Assembly: GCF_041431415.1 (NCBI RefSeq)
Contig: NZ_CP107845.1
Location: forward strand, 4,774,001 to 4,838,000
Reading direction: 5' to 3'
From: Streptomyces sp. NBC_00513
GTDB lineage: Bacteria > Actinomycetota > Actinomycetes > Streptomycetales > Streptomycetaceae
Length of the DNA stretch: 64,000 bases
Made by a program: the position numbers and the translations under genes. The number at the start of each line of letters is the position of its first letter. The stretch's first letter is position 1. Shown here in pieces: positions 53,929-63,051 of the stretch. The notes under the pieces were generated by a model that did no database searches, was not told the origin of the DNA, and worked only from the letters and a program-made list of their open reading frames with translations.

Positions 53929-55040
53929 AGAAATTCGACAAGGACCGGCTGCTCCTCGGCTTCGCCGGCCCCGCGCTCGCGCTGGTCAGCGCCTTCCTGC
54001 TGACCATGATCGTGCTGGCCGCGACGGGCGTGGACCCGATCGAGCCCATGCGCCTCATGGTCGAGAACGCCTCCTATGAGGACGTGCAGGTCCTCATCGT
54101 GAACCAGGCCGGTACGTACTACCTGGCGGCCCTGGCCGTGGCCATCGGCTTCCGGATGAACCTCTTCAACATCGGCGTCGACGGCCAGTACCGCCTCGCC
54201 GCGATGATCTCGGCCGTGGTCGGCACCGCCGTCACCCTGCCGGGCCCGCTGCACATCCTGGTGATCGTGGTCGTCGCCATGCTGACCGGTGCCTTCTGGG
54301 CCGGCATCGCGGGTGTCCTGAAGGCCAAGCGCGGGGTCAGCGAGGTCGTCTCCACGATCATGCTGAACGCCATCGCGACCAGCCTGATCGCCTGGCTGAT
54401 CCTGCCGAAGAACCTCGGCATCCAGCCGGCGGGCTCCAACGACCTGACCACGGGCGACATCGCCGAGTCCGGTTGGTTCCCGGCGCTGTCCATCGGTGAC
54501 GGCCTGGAGATCTACGGCTTCACCTTCGTGGCCTTCGCCCTCGGCATCGTCTACTGGTTCGTGCTCAACCGCACCCGCTTCGGCTTCGACCTGCGCGCCA
54601 CCGGCGCCAGCGAGTCCGCCGCCCAGGCGTCCGGCGTGGACGCCAAGAAGATGATCATCACCTCGATGTTGATCTCGGGCGCCGTCGCCGGTCTGTCCGG
54701 CATGCCGCAGCTGCTGGGCGAGACCCACACGTACAACCTCTCCTTCCCGGTCGGCGTCGGCTTCACCGGCATCACCATCGCGCTGCTCGGCCGCAACAGC
54801 CCGGTCGGCATCCTCCTCGCCGCGTTCCTGATGGCCTTCATCGACAAGGCCTCGGCCTCGCTCGACACGGCCGGGTACGCGAAGGAGATCGGCACGATCA
54901 TGAAGGGCCTCATCGTGATCGCGGTCGTCGTCTCGTACGAGCTCGTCCGCCGTTACGGCATCCGCCGACAGCAGCAGAAGGTCGGCGAGGAACTGGCCGC
55001 GGGCCACGCCATCAAGACCGACAAGGAGGTCGCGGCGTGA
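53925..55040 (+). CDS. Nucleoside ABC transporter permease 1
   Basis: The protein has 371 residues with about eight membrane helices. The BPD_transp_2 pattern is NLFNIGVDGQYRLAAMISAV, RGVSEVVSTIMLNAIA and PVGVGFTGITIALLGRNSPVG. This is the first of the two unlike permeases of the Bmp-type transporter (YufP-like). It starts in the ATPase stop (ATGA) and its end overlaps the next gene by 4 bp. Confidence 0.92.
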   Translation: MKKFDKDRLLLGFAGPALALVSAFLLTMIVLAATGVDPIEPMRLMVENASYEDVQVLIVNQAGTYYLAALAVAIGFRMNLFNIGVDGQYRLAAMISAVVGTAVTLPGPLHILVIVVVAMLTGAFWAGIAGVLKAKRGVSEVVSTIMLNAIATSLIAWLILPKNLGIQPAGSNDLTTGDIAESGWFPALSIGDGLEIYGFTFVAFALGIVYWFVLNRTRFGFDLRATGASESAAQASGVDAKKMIITSMLISGAVAGLSGMPQLLGETHTYNLSFPVGVGFTGITIALLGRNSPVGILLAAFLMAFIDKASASLDTAGYAKEIGTIMKGLIVIAVVVSYELVRRYGIRRQQQKVGEELAAGHAIKTDKEVAA

Positions 55041-56302
55041 GCACCAGCACCGTTTCCGCGACGGCCGCCGCCCCGAAGAAGTCCGGCGGCCGCCAGAAGC
55101 TCAGCCTGCCCTGGATCATGCTGATCATCGCGGGTGGTCTCGCGCTGATCTCGCTGGTCCGCGTCATCAGCGGCGCCAACGACCTGACCTCGGTCGGTCA
55201 GGTGTCGGGCGCCCTGTCCCTCGCCGTGCCGATCGGCCTCGCCGGTCTCGGCGGTCTGTGGGCCGAGCGCGCGGGCGTCGTCAACATCGGCCTCGAAGGC
55301 ATGATGATCCTCGGCACCTGGTTCGGTGCCTGGGCCGGTTACCAGTGGGGCCCCTGGACCGGCGTGATGGCCGGCATCATCGGTGGCGCCATCGGCGGCC
55401 TGCTGCACGCGATCATCACGGTCACCTTCAACGTCAACCACATCGTCTCCGGTGTGGCCGTCAACATCCTCGCCCTGGGCTTCACCCAGTACCTGTCGAA
55501 CTTCACCTTCGCGGACGCGCCGGGCGGCTCCTCCAAGCAGTCCCCGTCGATCGAACCGATCTACAAGATCACCGTGCCGGGGTTGTCCGACTGGATGTCC
55601 GACCTCCAGGGCAAGCACTGGTTCTTCATCTCGGACCTGGCCGGCGTCATCGGCGGTCTGGTCACCGACCTGTCGCTGCTGACCGTCGTCGCGCTGCTGC
55701 TGATCCCGGGCACCTGGTGGGTGCTGTGGCGCACCACCTTCGGCCTGCGACTGCGGTCCTGCGGCGAGAACCCGGTGGCCGCCGAGTCCCTCGGCGTCAA
55801 CGTGTACAAGTACAAGTACATCGCCGTGATCGTCTCGGGCGGCCTGGCCGGCCTCGGCGGCGCGTTCCTGTCGATCGTCGCCAGCTCGATCTACCAGGAG
55901 GGGCAGACCGGCGGTCGCGGTTACATCGGTCTCGCCGCGATGATCTTCGGTAACTGGATGCCCGGCGGCATGGCGCTCGGCGCGGGCCTGTTCGGCTTCA
56001 TCGACAGCCTCAAGCTGCGCGGTGGCGCCGAGAACGTGCACGCGCTGCTGCTGCTCGTCGCGATCGTGCTCCTGCTCGCCGCGCTCTGGCAGGGCTACAA
56101 GAAGAAGTACCTCCCGGCGGCCGTCTCCGCGGTCTTCGCCGTGCTGATCTTCCTCTGGTACGCCGTCACCGACTCGGTTCCGAGCCAGTTCGTGGACGCC
56201 GCCCCGTACGTCACCACCCTGCTGGTGCTCGCGCTCTCCGCGCAGCGCCTGAGGATGCCGAAGGCGGACGGCATGCCGTACCGCAAGGGCCAGGGCAAGT
56301 GA
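55037..56302 (+). CDS. Nucleoside ABC transporter permease 2
   Basis: The protein has 421 residues with about ten membrane helices, of the YufQ/NupQ type. Family motifs are AERAGVVNIGLEGMMILG, NVNHIVSGVAVNILALGF and GGRGYIGLAAMIFGNWMPGG. The start GTG overlaps permease 1 (GTGA) and the stop overlaps cdd. The C-terminal segment near residue 360 adds two helices and a short tail. Confidence 0.92.
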   Translation: MSTSTVSATAAAPKKSGGRQKLSLPWIMLIIAGGLALISLVRVISGANDLTSVGQVSGALSLAVPIGLAGLGGLWAERAGVVNIGLEGMMILGTWFGAWAGYQWGPWTGVMAGIIGGAIGGLLHAIITVTFNVNHIVSGVAVNILALGFTQYLSNFTFADAPGGSSKQSPSIEPIYKITVPGLSDWMSDLQGKHWFFISDLAGVIGGLVTDLSLLTVVALLLIPGTWWVLWRTTFGLRLRSCGENPVAAESLGVNVYKYKYIAVIVSGGLAGLGGAFLSIVASSIYQEGQTGGRGYIGLAAMIFGNWMPGGMALGAGLFGFIDSLKLRGGAENVHALLLLVAIVLLLAALWQGYKKKYLPAAVSAVFAVLIFLWYAVTDSVPSQFVDAAPYVTTLLVLALSAQRLRMPKADGMPYRKGQGK

Positions 56303-56697
56303 CGACGGCCGACGCCCCGGACTGGGACGGCCTGCGCAAGGCGGCCCGGGACGCGATGTCCCGGGCGTACGCCCCCTACTCGGGCTTTCCGGTCGGGGTG
56401 GCGGCGCTGGTCGACGACGGCCGCACCATCGTCGGCTGCAACGTGGAGAACGCCAGCTACGGCCTCGGCCTGTGCGCCGAGTGCGGTCTGGTGTCCTCCC
56501 TCCAGGCCACGGGCGGCGGCCGACTGACGCACTTCACGTGTGTGGACGGCAAGGGCGACATCCTGGTCCCGTGTGGCCGCTGTCGCCAGCTGCTGTTCGA
56601 GTTCGGCGGCCCCGAACTCCAGGTGGAGACGCCGGAGGGCATCCTGCCGCTCTCCGCGATGCTCCCGCAGGCCTTCGGGCCCGACCACCTCAGATAG
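56299..56697 (+). CDS. cdd: Cytidine deaminase
   Basis: The protein has 132 residues. The zinc site is CAE (residues 59-61, with the catalytic Glu) and PCGRC (Cys92 and Cys95). The substrate-binding block NVENASYG is also present. It deaminates imported cytidine and deoxycytidine to the uridine forms. It is translationally coupled to the permease gene (GTGA), so uptake and first degradation step are made together. A terminator follows. Confidence 0.97.
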   Translation: MTTADAPDWDGLRKAARDAMSRAYAPYSGFPVGVAALVDDGRTIVGCNVENASYGLGLCAECGLVSSLQATGGGRLTHFTCVDGKGDILVPCGRCRQLLFEFGGPELQVETPEGILPLSAMLPQAFGPDHLR

Positions 56698-56710
56698 CCG
56701 CATCCCTGTG

Positions 56711-56742
56711 ACGGCCCTTCCGCCCGCGTGCGGAAGGGCCGT
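56711..56742 (+). terminator. Terminator after cdd
   Basis: acggcccttccgc (56711-56723) pairs perfectly with gcggaagggccgt (56730-56742) around a 6-nt loop. It separates the transporter/cdd unit from deoA. Confidence 0.88.
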
Positions 56743-56776
56743 TCCCCTTCACCCCTCCATGCCACCCCGCATGTCT

Positions 56777-56788
56777 CTATGCGCGTAG
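56777..56788 (+). promoter_or_regulatory. Operator copy 3, before deoA
   Basis: ctatgcgcgtag lies 40 bp before the deoA start and 35 bp after the cdd terminator. It is the third copy of the CTAYGCGCGTAG palindrome and shows that deoA has its own regulated promoter. Confidence 0.75.
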
Positions 56789-56828
56789 AGTTTTCGAACG
56801 TACGCACCGCCGGAAGGAAGTCACCCTC

Positions 56829-58106
56829 ATGGACGTCATCTCCGTCATCCGCACCAAGCGCGACCGCGGCGAACTCAGCCCCGAGCAGATCGACTGGGTC
56901 ATCGACGCGTACACGCGCGGCGTGGTCGCCGACGAGCAGATGTCGTCGCTGGCGATGGCCATCCTGCTCAACGGCATGAACCGCGGCGAGATCGCCCGCT
57001 GGACCGCCGCGATGATCGCCTCCGGCGAGCGGATGAACTTCGACTCCCTCTCCCGCCCCACCGCCGACAAGCACTCCACCGGCGGCGTCGGCGACAAGAT
57101 CACCCTCCCGCTCGCCCCGCTCGTCGCCGCCTGCGGCGCGGCCGTCCCGCAGCTCTCCGGCCGCGGCCTCGGCCACACCGGCGGCACCCTGGACAAGCTG
57201 GAGTCCATCCCCGGCTGGCGCGCCCTGCTCTCCAACGAGGAGATGCTGCACGTCCTCGACACCACCGGCGCCGTCATCTGCGCGGCGGGCGACGGCCTGG
57301 CCCCGGCCGACAAGAAGCTGTACGCGCTGCGCGACGTCACCGGCACCGTCGAGGCCATCCCGCTCATCGCCTCCTCGATCATGTCGAAGAAGATCGCCGA
57401 AGGCACCGGCTCGCTGGTCCTGGACGTCAAGGTCGGCAGCGGCGCCTTCATGAAGAACATCGAGGACGCGCGCGAGCTCGCCTCGACCATGGTCGCCCTC
57501 GGCACCGACAGCGGCGTCAAGACCATCGCCCTGCTCACCGACATGTCCACCCCGCTCGGCCTGACCGCCGGCAACGCGCTGGAGATCCGCGAGTCCGTCG
57601 AGGTCCTCGCCGGCGGCGGCCCCTCCGACGTGGTCGAGCTGACCCTGGCCCTGGCCCGCGAGATGCTGGACGCGGCGGGCATCAAGGACGCCGACCCGGA
57701 GAAGGCCCTGGCCGACGGCTCCGCGATGGACGTCTGGCGCCGGATGATCTCCGCCCAGGGCGGCGACCCGGACGCGGCCCTGCCGGTGGCCCGCGAGCAG
57801 CACGTGGTGACCGCGCCCGAGTCCGGCGTGCTGACGCGCCTGGACGCCTACGGCGTGGGCGTCGGCGCCTGGCGCCTGGGCGCCGGCCGCGCGCGCAAGG
57901 AGGACCCGGTGCAGGCCGGCGCGGGCATCGAGATGCACGCCAAGCCGGGCGACACCGTGGTGGCGGGCCAGCCGCTGATGACCCTGCACACCGACACCCC
58001 GGAGAAGTTCGACTACGCGCTGTCCGCGCTGGACGGCACCTTCGACATCGCCGCGGCGGGAACCTCGTTCACCGCCACGCCGATCGTCCTGGACCGCATC
58101 GCCTGA
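56829..58106 (+). CDS. deoA: Thymidine phosphorylase
   Basis: The protein has 425 residues. It splits thymidine or deoxyuridine to the base and deoxyribose-1-phosphate. The phosphate-binding KHSTGGVGDK is near residue 81, and the family signature SGRGLGHTGGTLDKLES follows. The ATG has a ggaagga site. It completes the pyrimidine salvage set with the transporter and cdd, though it has its own promoter and operator. A terminator follows. Confidence 0.95.
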   Translation: MDVISVIRTKRDRGELSPEQIDWVIDAYTRGVVADEQMSSLAMAILLNGMNRGEIARWTAAMIASGERMNFDSLSRPTADKHSTGGVGDKITLPLAPLVAACGAAVPQLSGRGLGHTGGTLDKLESIPGWRALLSNEEMLHVLDTTGAVICAAGDGLAPADKKLYALRDVTGTVEAIPLIASSIMSKKIAEGTGSLVLDVKVGSGAFMKNIEDARELASTMVALGTDSGVKTIALLTDMSTPLGLTAGNALEIRESVEVLAGGGPSDVVELTLALAREMLDAAGIKDADPEKALADGSAMDVWRRMISAQGGDPDAALPVAREQHVVTAPESGVLTRLDAYGVGVGAWRLGAGRARKEDPVQAGAGIEMHAKPGDTVVAGQPLMTLHTDTPEKFDYALSALDGTFDIAAAGTSFTATPIVLDRIA

Positions 58107-58125
58107 CCCGCGGCCGCCTTCGGGT

Positions 58126-58159
58126 GAACGGGACCGGTGGACCCCCACCGGTCCCGTTC
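58126..58159 (+). terminator. Terminator after deoA
   Basis: gaacgggaccggtgg (58126-58140) pairs perfectly with ccaccggtcccgttc (58145-58159) around a 4-nt loop. Confidence 0.9.
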
Positions 58160-58252
58160 GTCGTACCGGGCGCCGGGCCACGCCCCAACAGAGAGCCCAG
58201 CCCCGAGCCCCGGAACCGATGAGTTCCGGGCCCCCCGGAGGTCCACCCTGGT

Positions 58253-58603
58253 GTGGACACGACGGAACCCGAACCCCTGACCGTGCCCGGGCCCGCTCCG
58301 CTGCCCCGGGACGTCGCCGCGCTCTGCGAACGCATCGGCCGGCTCGCCCGGGACGGCCCGCGCGAGGTGGCGTGCGACGTCAGCGCGCTGACCCGGCCCG
58401 GCCTCGGCGTCGTCGACGCGGTGGCCCGACTGGCCCTCGCCGCCCGACGGGCCGGCATCCGGCTCCGGCTCACCGGCGCCGGACCGTCCCTGCGCGCGCT
58501 ACTGGCCCTCGTCGGTCTCGCCGAGTTGCTGGGGGAGCCCGAAGAGCGGGAACCACCGGGCGGTGTCCAGGAAGGCGTTGAGCCCGACGATCTTCCCGTC
58601 TGA
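58253..58603 (+). CDS. STAS domain protein
   Basis: The protein has 116 residues. The STAS-like region runs from about residue 18 to 95 (VACDVSALTRPGLGVVDAVARL, then LTGAGPSLRALLALVGLAELL), as in anti-sigma-factor antagonist relatives. The last 35 residues are acidic (EPEEREPPGGVQEGVEPDD). These lie inside the 105-bp overlap with the converging sigma gene. The GTG start has a ggagg site 11 bp upstream. It could link to the regulation of a sigma factor, but which one is not shown. Confidence 0.75.
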   Translation: MDTTEPEPLTVPGPAPLPRDVAALCERIGRLARDGPREVACDVSALTRPGLGVVDAVARLALAARRAGIRLRLTGAGPSLRALLALVGLAELLGEPEEREPPGGVQEGVEPDDLPV

Positions 58604-59497
58604 GATCTCCAACACCTGGAGCGCCCACGGCTCGTGTCCCGGAAGTCCGTCCTCGCGCGGCCGGTACTGGCCGAAGGCCGGCATGCCGTTCGCCGTGGTC
58701 GCGATCAGCCGGGAGCCCTTGCAGCCGATGCCCTGGTTCAGGTGCCAGGCCGCGATGTCCTCGTGGCCCCGGAGCCACAGGTCGAACGGCGGCATCGACA
58801 GCACGGCGTCCTCGTGCAGCAGGGTGGTGAGGCGGGTGATGTCGTACGCCTCGAAGGCGCTCAGGTACTGCTCCAGCAGTCTCGCCTGGTCCGCGTCCAA
58901 CGGATCCGCCGGGTCGCTCTCGCGGATGCCCTGACCGGCCAGCGTCGCCCGCGCCCGCTGGAGCGCGCTGTTCACCGAGGCCACCGTGGTCTCCAGGAGG
59001 GTGGCGACCTCGTCCGCCTTCCAGGCCAGCACCTCGCGCAGGATCAGCACCGCCCGCTGCTTCGCCGGCAGGTGCTGGAGCGCCGCGACGAACGCCAGCC
59101 GGACCGACTCCTTCGCCAGCGCCATCTCCGCCGGGTCGGCGGTCTGCGGCAGCACCCGCCCGTCGGGGACCGGCTCCAGCCACGTCACCTCGGGCCGCTC
59201 GTTCAGCACGGCGGAGGCCTGGTGCTGCGGGGCGCTGAGGTCCATCGGGCGGGCCCGCTTGTTCCCCGCGTTCAGCAGGTCCAGGCAGACGTTGGTCGCG
59301 ATCCGGTACAGCCAGGAACGCAGCGAGGAGCGGCCCTCGAACTTCTCGTGGGCCCGCCAGGCGCGGATGTACGTGTCCTGCACCGCGTCCTCGGCGTCGA
59401 AGGAGGAGCCGAGCATGCGGTAGCAGTAGCCGGTCAGTTCGACCCGGTAGCGGTCCATGGCCGCATCCAGCTCCGGGCTGGTCGCAAGGTCACTCAT
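58499..59497 (-). CDS. ECF sigma factor with SnoaL-like C-terminal domain (SigG type)
   Basis: The protein has 332 residues. Region 2 (YCYRMLGSSFDAEDAVQDTYIRAW, SLRSWLYRIATNVCLDLL) and region 4 (LPAKQRAVLILREVLAWKADE, TVASVNSALQRARATL) are complete. The C-terminal 130 residues form a SnoaL/NTF2-like domain (YLSAFEAYDITRLTTLL), as in SigG/SigJ-type ECF factors, where it modulates activity. No anti-sigma gene is adjacent. Its 3' end overlaps the STAS gene by 105 bp. Confidence 0.9.
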   Translation of the reverse strand: MSDLATSPELDAAMDRYRVELTGYCYRMLGSSFDAEDAVQDTYIRAWRAHEKFEGRSSLRSWLYRIATNVCLDLLNAGNKRARPMDLSAPQHQASAVLNERPEVTWLEPVPDGRVLPQTADPAEMALAKESVRLAFVAALQHLPAKQRAVLILREVLAWKADEVATLLETTVASVNSALQRARATLAGQGIRESDPADPLDADQARLLEQYLSAFEAYDITRLTTLLHEDAVLSMPPFDLWLRGHEDIAAWHLNQGIGCKGSRLIATTANGMPAFGQYRPREDGLPGHEPWALQVLEISDGKIVGLNAFLDTARWFPLFGLPQQLGETDEGQ

Positions 59498-59663
59498 GGC
59501 GTCGATCCCCCTGGTCGGTCCGATACCCGGAAGCTACCGGAGGGGTCTGACAATCGCCTCCGCAACGCCCAGACCAGCCCGAACGCCCCGACCAGGTCGG
59601 ACACGCCGGCGGGGACGCGCCCTCGGGCACGTCCCCGCCGGCCCCGCGCTCAGCGGGTACGCG

Positions 59664-60944
59664 TCACCGCGCGGCCGCCGCCGCGGCCATCGGCCGACGC
59701 TCGGAGCGGGCCGCGTGCGACCCGTACAGGGTGATCGACACGACACCCAGGACCGCCAGCAGCGCGATCCCGACCGTGGCCGCCCACCCCGAGGAGTGGT
59801 AGGCGAGCGCGCCCAGGGTGCCGCCCGCGCTGGAGCCCAGGTAGTACGCGGACTGGTAGAGCGCCGAGGCCTGCGCCCGGCCCGTCCTCGCCGTCCGGCT
59901 CACCGCCGCCGAGGCCACCGCGTGCCCCGCGAAGAAGCCCGCGGTGATCAGCACCAGCCCGGCCAGGATCGCGGCGAGCGAGTGCGCCAGCGACAGCAGC
60001 AGCCCCAGCGCCGTCGTGGTCACGGCCAGGTACAGCGCGCCGCGCCGCCCGGCCCGCGCCACCAGCCGACCGGCGGCCGCGGAGGACGCCGTGCCGACCA
60101 GGTACACCAGGAAGACCGAGCCGACCACGCCCTGTCCGAGCGAGAACTCGTCGACCAGACGGAACCCGACGACCGTGTACACCGCCCCGAAGACGGTCAT
60201 GAACAGCGCGCCGATCCCGTACAGCCGCAGCAGCAGCGGATCCCGCAGGTGACCGGCGACCGTGCGGCCCACGGCGCGCGGGTTCAGCGAGGCCGGCCGG
60301 AAGAACCGGGCCCGGGGCAGCAGCACCAGGAACGCCACCGCGCAGGCCAGCGACATCAGCCCGACGGTGAGCAGACCGGCGCGCCAGCCCCACGCCTGCG
60401 CCGCCCATCCGGTGACGATGCGCCCGCTCATGCCACCGATGGAGTTGCCCGCGACGAACAGGCCGATCGCGGCGACCAGCGCCTTCGGCTTGACCTCCTC
60501 GGCCAGGTACGCCATGGCGGAGGCCGGGATGCCGGCGATTGCCGCGCCCTGCACCGCGCGGAGCACGATCAGCCACTCCAGGTTCGGCGCGAAGGGGACG
60601 AGGAGCCCGAGAGCGACGGCGATCACCATCGACCAGGTCATCATCCGGGTCCGTCCGAACCGCTCGGACAGCGCGCTGAGCGGCAGGACGAACAGCGCGA
60701 GCGCGCCGGTGGCCGCGGACACCGTCCAACTGGCCTGCCCCGCCGTCACGCCGAAACCCGCGGAGACCGCGGGCAGCAGCGCCTGGGTGGAGTAGAGGAG
60801 GGCGAAGGTGGCGAGCCCGGCGGCGAAGAGCGCGAGGCTCATCCGGCGGTAGCCGGGGCGACCGGGGGAGTGGGGCTCCGGTGCGGGAAACGACAAGGTG
60901 GAGGCACCCGGGATGACGGGTGCCCCGGTATGAGCGGGAGGCAT
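59664..60944 (-). CDS. MFS transporter (YnfM-like)
   Basis: The protein has 426 residues with twelve membrane helices. The MFS loop motif is LSERFGRTRMM and its second-half relative is GRLVARAGRRG. The start PPAHTGAPVIPGASTLSF precedes an about 40-residue cytoplasmic N-terminus. It resembles the arabinose-polymer/YnfM efflux group, but the substrate is unknown. It diverges from a LysR gene 98 bp away, the usual arrangement for a LysR-controlled exporter. Confidence 0.9.
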   Translation of the reverse strand: MPPAHTGAPVIPGASTLSFPAPEPHSPGRPGYRRMSLALFAAGLATFALLYSTQALLPAVSAGFGVTAGQASWTVSAATGALALFVLPLSALSERFGRTRMMTWSMVIAVALGLLVPFAPNLEWLIVLRAVQGAAIAGIPASAMAYLAEEVKPKALVAAIGLFVAGNSIGGMSGRIVTGWAAQAWGWRAGLLTVGLMSLACAVAFLVLLPRARFFRPASLNPRAVGRTVAGHLRDPLLLRLYGIGALFMTVFGAVYTVVGFRLVDEFSLGQGVVGSVFLVYLVGTASSAAAGRLVARAGRRGALYLAVTTTALGLLLSLAHSLAAILAGLVLITAGFFAGHAVASAAVSRTARTGRAQASALYQSAYYLGSSAGGTLGALAYHSSGWAATVGIALLAVLGVVSITLYGSHAARSERRPMAAAAAAR

Positions 60945-61042
60945 GCCAAAACCGTAGGCCCGCGTTTTTGATGCGTCCAATGCATGGAATCGCCATAATC
61001 GATCCACTGCCGCATCAGCACAGGTCACAGGGGTGCATGTCA
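60945..61042. promoter_or_regulatory. Shared MFS/LysR control region
   Basis: The 98-bp gap is less GC-rich and contains atgcgtccaatgcatggaat around 60971-60990, with the self-complementary atgcat inside a near-palindrome ccaatgcatgg. It is a plausible LysR binding site. No individual promoter is assigned. Confidence 0.5.
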
Positions 61043-61981
61043 ATGAACCGTTACGAAGAAGACATGGCGGTGACAAGTCTGCTGGCCCCTCGCCTGACGT
61101 GGTTCGTCGCCGTGGCCCGGCACGAGCACGTCACGCGCGCCGCCCACGAACTGGGCGTGCCGCAGTCCACCCTGTCCCGGGCCGTGGTCCGCCTCGAACA
61201 GGACCTGGGCGTCACGCTGTTCGCCCGCAAGGGCCGTACCGTCGCCCTCACCACCGCCGGACGCACCTTCCTCGCCTCGGCCGAAGGCGCCCTCGCGGAG
61301 ATCGCCCGCGCGGCCGAGTCCGTACAGCAGGACGCCGACCCCACCGCCGGCAAGGTCGCCTTCGGCTTCCTGCACACCCTGGGGTCCGAGACCGTCCCCG
61401 GCCTGATCCGCGCCTTCCGCGCCGACCACCCGCGCATCCGCTTCTCACTCGTCCAGAACTACGGCGAGGCCATGCTGGAGCGGCTGCGCGCCGGCGAACT
61501 CGACCTCTGCCTCACCTCACCGCTGCCCGACGCCCCCGACCTGGTGGCCCGCCGCCTCGACGAACAACGGCTGCGCCTGGTCGTGCCGGACGACCACCGC
61601 CTCGCCGGCCGCAAACGGATCCGGCTGGCCGAGGCCGCCGAGGAAACCTTCGTCACCCTGGAGCCCGGCTACGGCCTGCGCCGCATCACCGACGACCTGT
61701 GCGCGGAGGCCGGGTTCACCCCGAAGGTCGCCTTCGAGGGGGAGGAGGCCGAGACCCTGCGCGGCCTCGTCGCGGCCGGCCTCGGCGTCGCCCTGCTGCC
61801 GCCGCCCGCCGTGGCCCGGCCGGGGGTGGTCGAACTGACGGTGACGGCGCCCCGCGCGGTCCGCGAGATCGGCGTCGCCTGGCTCGACGGACACCCCGAC
61901 ACACCCCCGGTCGCGGAGTTCAAGCGCTTCCTGCTGTCCCGACGCGGTCGCCTGATCCCGGAGTTGCACGGCCCGATCTGA
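61043..61981 (+). CDS. LysR family transcriptional regulator
   Basis: The protein has 312 residues. The N-terminal helix-turn-helix is typical (FVAVARHEHVTRAAHELGVP, QSTLSRAVVRLEQDLGVTLF), and a LysR substrate domain follows from about residue 95. The ATG at 61043 is well spaced from the cagggg site. ATG at 61037 is only two codons earlier. It is expected to regulate the divergent MFS gene. The inducer is unknown. Confidence 0.92.
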   Translation: MNRYEEDMAVTSLLAPRLTWFVAVARHEHVTRAAHELGVPQSTLSRAVVRLEQDLGVTLFARKGRTVALTTAGRTFLASAEGALAEIARAAESVQQDADPTAGKVAFGFLHTLGSETVPGLIRAFRADHPRIRFSLVQNYGEAMLERLRAGELDLCLTSPLPDAPDLVARRLDEQRLRLVVPDDHRLAGRKRIRLAEAAEETFVTLEPGYGLRRITDDLCAEAGFTPKVAFEGEEAETLRGLVAAGLGVALLPPPAVARPGVVELTVTAPRAVREIGVAWLDGHPDTPPVAEFKRFLLSRRGRLIPELHGPI

Positions 61982-62022
61982 CGGCCGGCCCGGCCCGGGC
62001 CGATCCGGTCCGGGCCGCGCGC

Positions 62023-63051
62023 CTACTCCTGCGGTGCGGCCGGCTCCAGGGCCGCCGCCGTCGACAGCAAGTACCCGGCCTGGAAGCGGGACTTCGCCCC
62101 GACCGCCCGCATGATCTCCGCGATGTGCCGCTGACAGGTCCGCTCCGACATCCCGAGCCGGCGCGCGATCACCTTGTCCTCCAGCCCCTCCGACAGCAGC
62201 CGGACGATGGTCTGCCGCAGCTCGTCCGACAGCGTCCGGGCCGCCTCCGGACTCACCGTCACCGGGAACGGCTCCGCGTCCGACCAGGAGCGGTCGAACG
62301 CCGACGTCATGAAGTGCACGACGCTCGGCTCCCGTACCACCAGGGCCGCCCCGCCCCGGTCCGGCACCGCCATCAGGCCCGTGTGCCGGTCGAAGACCAA
62401 CATCCGCATCAGCCCGTCGCCCAGCGTCCGCACCTGCGCGCCCAGCGCCGTCACCCGCTCCACGTAGGCCGCGGTCGGACGCGAGTACCGGGCCGTGTGC
62501 TGGTAGATGGTTCGCATCCGGACCCCGCGCGCCAGCAACGCCTCGTCCCGCCCGATCGACTCCTCCAGCACCTCCAGGGGCCGCCCGCCGCCCGGCTGCG
62601 AGGTCAGCATCTCCTCCTCGGCCGACGCGGCCAGCTCGGCGATCAGCCCCCGTACCGCCCCCAGGTCGGTCACCAGCTCCAGCCGGGCGGCCCCGCTCAG
62701 GTCCCGGTGCGCCGCCCCCGCCTCGTAGGCCGGCACCAGCCGCTCCAGGCGCCCCCGCAGCCGGTCCATCTCGTCGTGGGTCTCGCGCACGAGCAGCGCC
62801 AGCGGGGCCAACGCCCGGGCCGCCGCCGCCCGGGGGGCCACCGCGCTCCACCGCTCCGGTCCCGCGTCGGGAGACCGCTGGAGCAGGTGCGCCGCCGCCA
62901 GTTCGGTGATCGCCGCCGCCGCCCGCACGCCCAGCGCCGCCGTCGCCTCCGGAGGCGTGAAGGCGTGCCGCTCCACCGCGAACGCGTAGAGGCGCCGCGC
63001 CGCGGGACTCAGTTCGCCCATGTCTCGGACTTCATCGGCTGGCATATGCAT
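62023..63051 (-). CDS. LuxR-type regulator with TrmB-like N-terminal region
   Basis: The protein has 342 residues. The C-terminal LuxR helix-turn-helix is clear (TIVRLLSEGLEDKVIARRLGMSERTCQRHIAEIM). The N-terminal part resembles the TrmB-type winged domain seen in Streptomyces regulators of this group (LSPAARRLYAFAVERHAFTP). A sensor domain of about 200 residues lies between. Starts at 63051, 63045 and 63021 are in frame. It diverges from the ATP-grasp gene at the window edge, so it may control a metabolite locus that continues outside. Confidence 0.8.
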   Translation of the reverse strand: MHMPADEVRDMGELSPAARRLYAFAVERHAFTPPEATAALGVRAAAAITELAAAHLLQRSPDAGPERWSAVAPRAAAARALAPLALLVRETHDEMDRLRGRLERLVPAYEAGAAHRDLSGAARLELVTDLGAVRGLIAELAASAEEEMLTSQPGGGRPLEVLEESIGRDEALLARGVRMRTIYQHTARYSRPTAAYVERVTALGAQVRTLGDGLMRMLVFDRHTGLMAVPDRGGAALVVREPSVVHFMTSAFDRSWSDAEPFPVTVSPEAARTLSDELRQTIVRLLSEGLEDKVIARRLGMSERTCQRHIAEIMRAVGAKSRFQAGYLLSTAAALEPAAPQE

